Assembly (NCBI RefSeq): GCF_006715395.1
Contig: NZ_VFNC01000003.1
Coordinates: 1,263,761 to 1,327,760, forward strand
Source: Streptomyces sp. SLBN-31
GTDB taxonomy: Bacteria; Actinomycetota; Actinomycetes; Streptomycetales; Streptomycetaceae
Length of the DNA stretch: 64,000 nt
Direction of reading: 5' to 3'
Each line of letters starts with the position of its first letter. The first letter of the stretch is position 1. The notes beneath the pieces are model-generated. The model was not told the origin of the DNA. It ran no database searches and saw nothing but the letters and a program-made list of their open reading frames with translations. Of the stretch, positions 63,334 to 64,000 are shown in pieces. A program made the position numbers and the translations under genes.

Positions 63334-64000
63334 TCAGGCCAGCGCCGTCAGCCCGGGGCCGAAGACGATCAGCAGCGGCAGCAACGGCACCAGCGCGGCG
63401 ACGGTCGCCGTGAGCGCCCGGTGGCGGCGGCCCAGCCTGCGCGGCGGCTGCAGCAGCCGGTCCACGCGCTCGCCGAGCAGACGGTGGCTGGAGGAGCAGG
63501 ACAGTACGCCCCGGTGCTGGTTCAGCTCGATCAGCGCCAGCGCGGTCGTCAGGTGCCCGCACCGCCGTGACGCCGTGTCGTCGGCGGCCAGCTCGACCAG
63601 CCGGTGCGTCTGGTCGCAGAAGTGGGCGAACAACGGCACCCGGGGGAAACCCGTGGCCAGCGCCGTCGACAGATGCAGCAGCCAGTCGTGGTGGGCCCGC
63701 GCGTGGTCCTGCTCGTGCGTCAGTACGGCGTCTAGTTGGTGGTCGGTCAGCCGGTGCAGGGCGCCCGTCGTGACGACAGCTGTGCCGGGTTGCCCGGCAT
63801 CCACCAGGCGTCCGGATACTCGTCCTCCAGCACCAGCAGCGGACCGCGCGCCACCGCCTCCAGTCCGGCGGGCAGCTCCGGCGCCCGCTCGCGCAGATGC
63901 GCCCGGGTCACGCCGCGCCGCCGCCGCGCCTCGACGAACTCGGGGTGAGCATCGCGGTGCTCCGGCGGCCCCGCAGGCCAGCAGCAGGGTGAGGGCGGCT
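63334..64000 (-). CDS. M56 family (BlaR1-like) metallopeptidase, partial and frameshifted
   Basis: The C-terminal part of a membrane zinc peptidase; the 5' end is outside the window. The active-site helix is LTHEQDHARAHHDWLLHLST (HExxH), followed by RLVELAADDTASRRCGH with the third ligand region, and a C-terminal hydrophobic segment ALTATVAALVPLLPLLIVFG. Upstream on the same strand, HPEFVEARRRRGVTRAHLRE, GPLLVLEDEYPDAWWMPGNP and VVTTGALHRLTDHQL form a continuous M56 sequence only if single-base shifts near 63785 and 63960 are allowed. In actinobacteria such genes usually follow a BlaI/MecI-type repressor, which would lie beyond the window. Confidence 0.75.
   Translation of the reverse strand, partial: AALTLLLACGAAGAPRCSPRVRRGAAAARRDPGASARAGAGAARRTGGGGARSAAGAGGRVSGRLVDAGQPGTAVVTTGALHRLTDHQLDAVLTHEQDHARAHHDWLLHLSTALATGFPRVPLFAHFCDQTHRLVELAADDTASRRCGHLTTALALIELNQHRGVLSCSSSHRLLGERVDRLLQPPRRLGRRHRALTATVAALVPLLPLLIVFGPGLTALA

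Noticed and set aside
63186..63413. Small rightward ORF after recQ
   Set aside because: Overlaps the convergent M56 gene and a hairpin, lacks a ribosome site, and lies in the error-prone zone.

Overview
The window is a GC-rich (roughly 70 percent or more) chromosomal segment of a Streptomyces species or a close relative. The main pointers are GTG starts and 4-base ATGA/GTGA overlaps, many -10 boxes that sit directly before start codons, an SsgA-like sporulation protein, the futalosine menaquinone pathway, UdgX, and a complete Rex-controlled nuoA-N operon. Gene order matches what is known of the hemL to nuo region of Streptomyces chromosomes. It is core chromosome: no rRNA, tRNA, CRISPR array, insertion sequence, phage or secondary-metabolite cluster was seen.

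Layout. 1-1487: the 3' end of an L-arabinose operon (araA, araD, VOC protein). 1735-10433: a hypothetical protein, hemL, a histidine phosphatase, a deacetylase-like lipoprotein and the System II cytochrome c maturation set (ResA-like, CcdA, ResB, CcsB). 10459-12747: a 2-oxoglutarate-type oxygenase, a nucleoside deaminase, and two truncated genes (pucR and a nucleobase permease) meeting tail to tail. 13322-18816: menaquinone genes mqnL, mqnP, mqnM and mqnE with a rhomboid protease and an Lrp regulator. 18896-21642: UdgX, an acetyltransferase, DUF4229, TetR and a SLIGG-repeat protein. 21623-30905: lipid-type enzymes (MaoC, FabG4-like, two tandem acyl-CoA synthetases, an exported KstD-like flavoprotein) and a methyltransferase. 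30955-32903: AzlCD, its divergent XRE/cupin regulator and a cold-shock protein. 33183-42436: mqnA, a Ser/Thr kinase, an SsgA-like protein, a prepilin peptidase, mqnC, menG, a PASTA protein and a MenJ-like reductase. 42648-43448: an NlpC/P60 hydrolase. 44217-60261: nuoABCDEFGHIJKLMN. 60319-64000: a secreted protein, recQ and an M56 peptidase that runs off the end.

Functionally the window is dominated by respiration. Haem precursor synthesis (hemL), cytochrome c assembly, menaquinone synthesis and modification (mqnL/P/M/E/A/C, menG, MenJ-like) and complex I, which reduces menaquinone, all lie within 60 kb. A clear Rex operator before nuoA ties complex I to the NADH/NAD ratio.

Data caution. nuoH carries two compensating indels. 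From about 59,080 to the right end, every gene (nuoN, the secreted protein, recQ, the M56 peptidase) is broken by many single-base shifts while the encoded protein stays recognisable in changing frames. This looks like poor base quality near a contig end rather than biology. Two internal deletions elsewhere (pucR/permease near 12,593 and an acyltransferase near 39,303) may be real losses or assembly joins.
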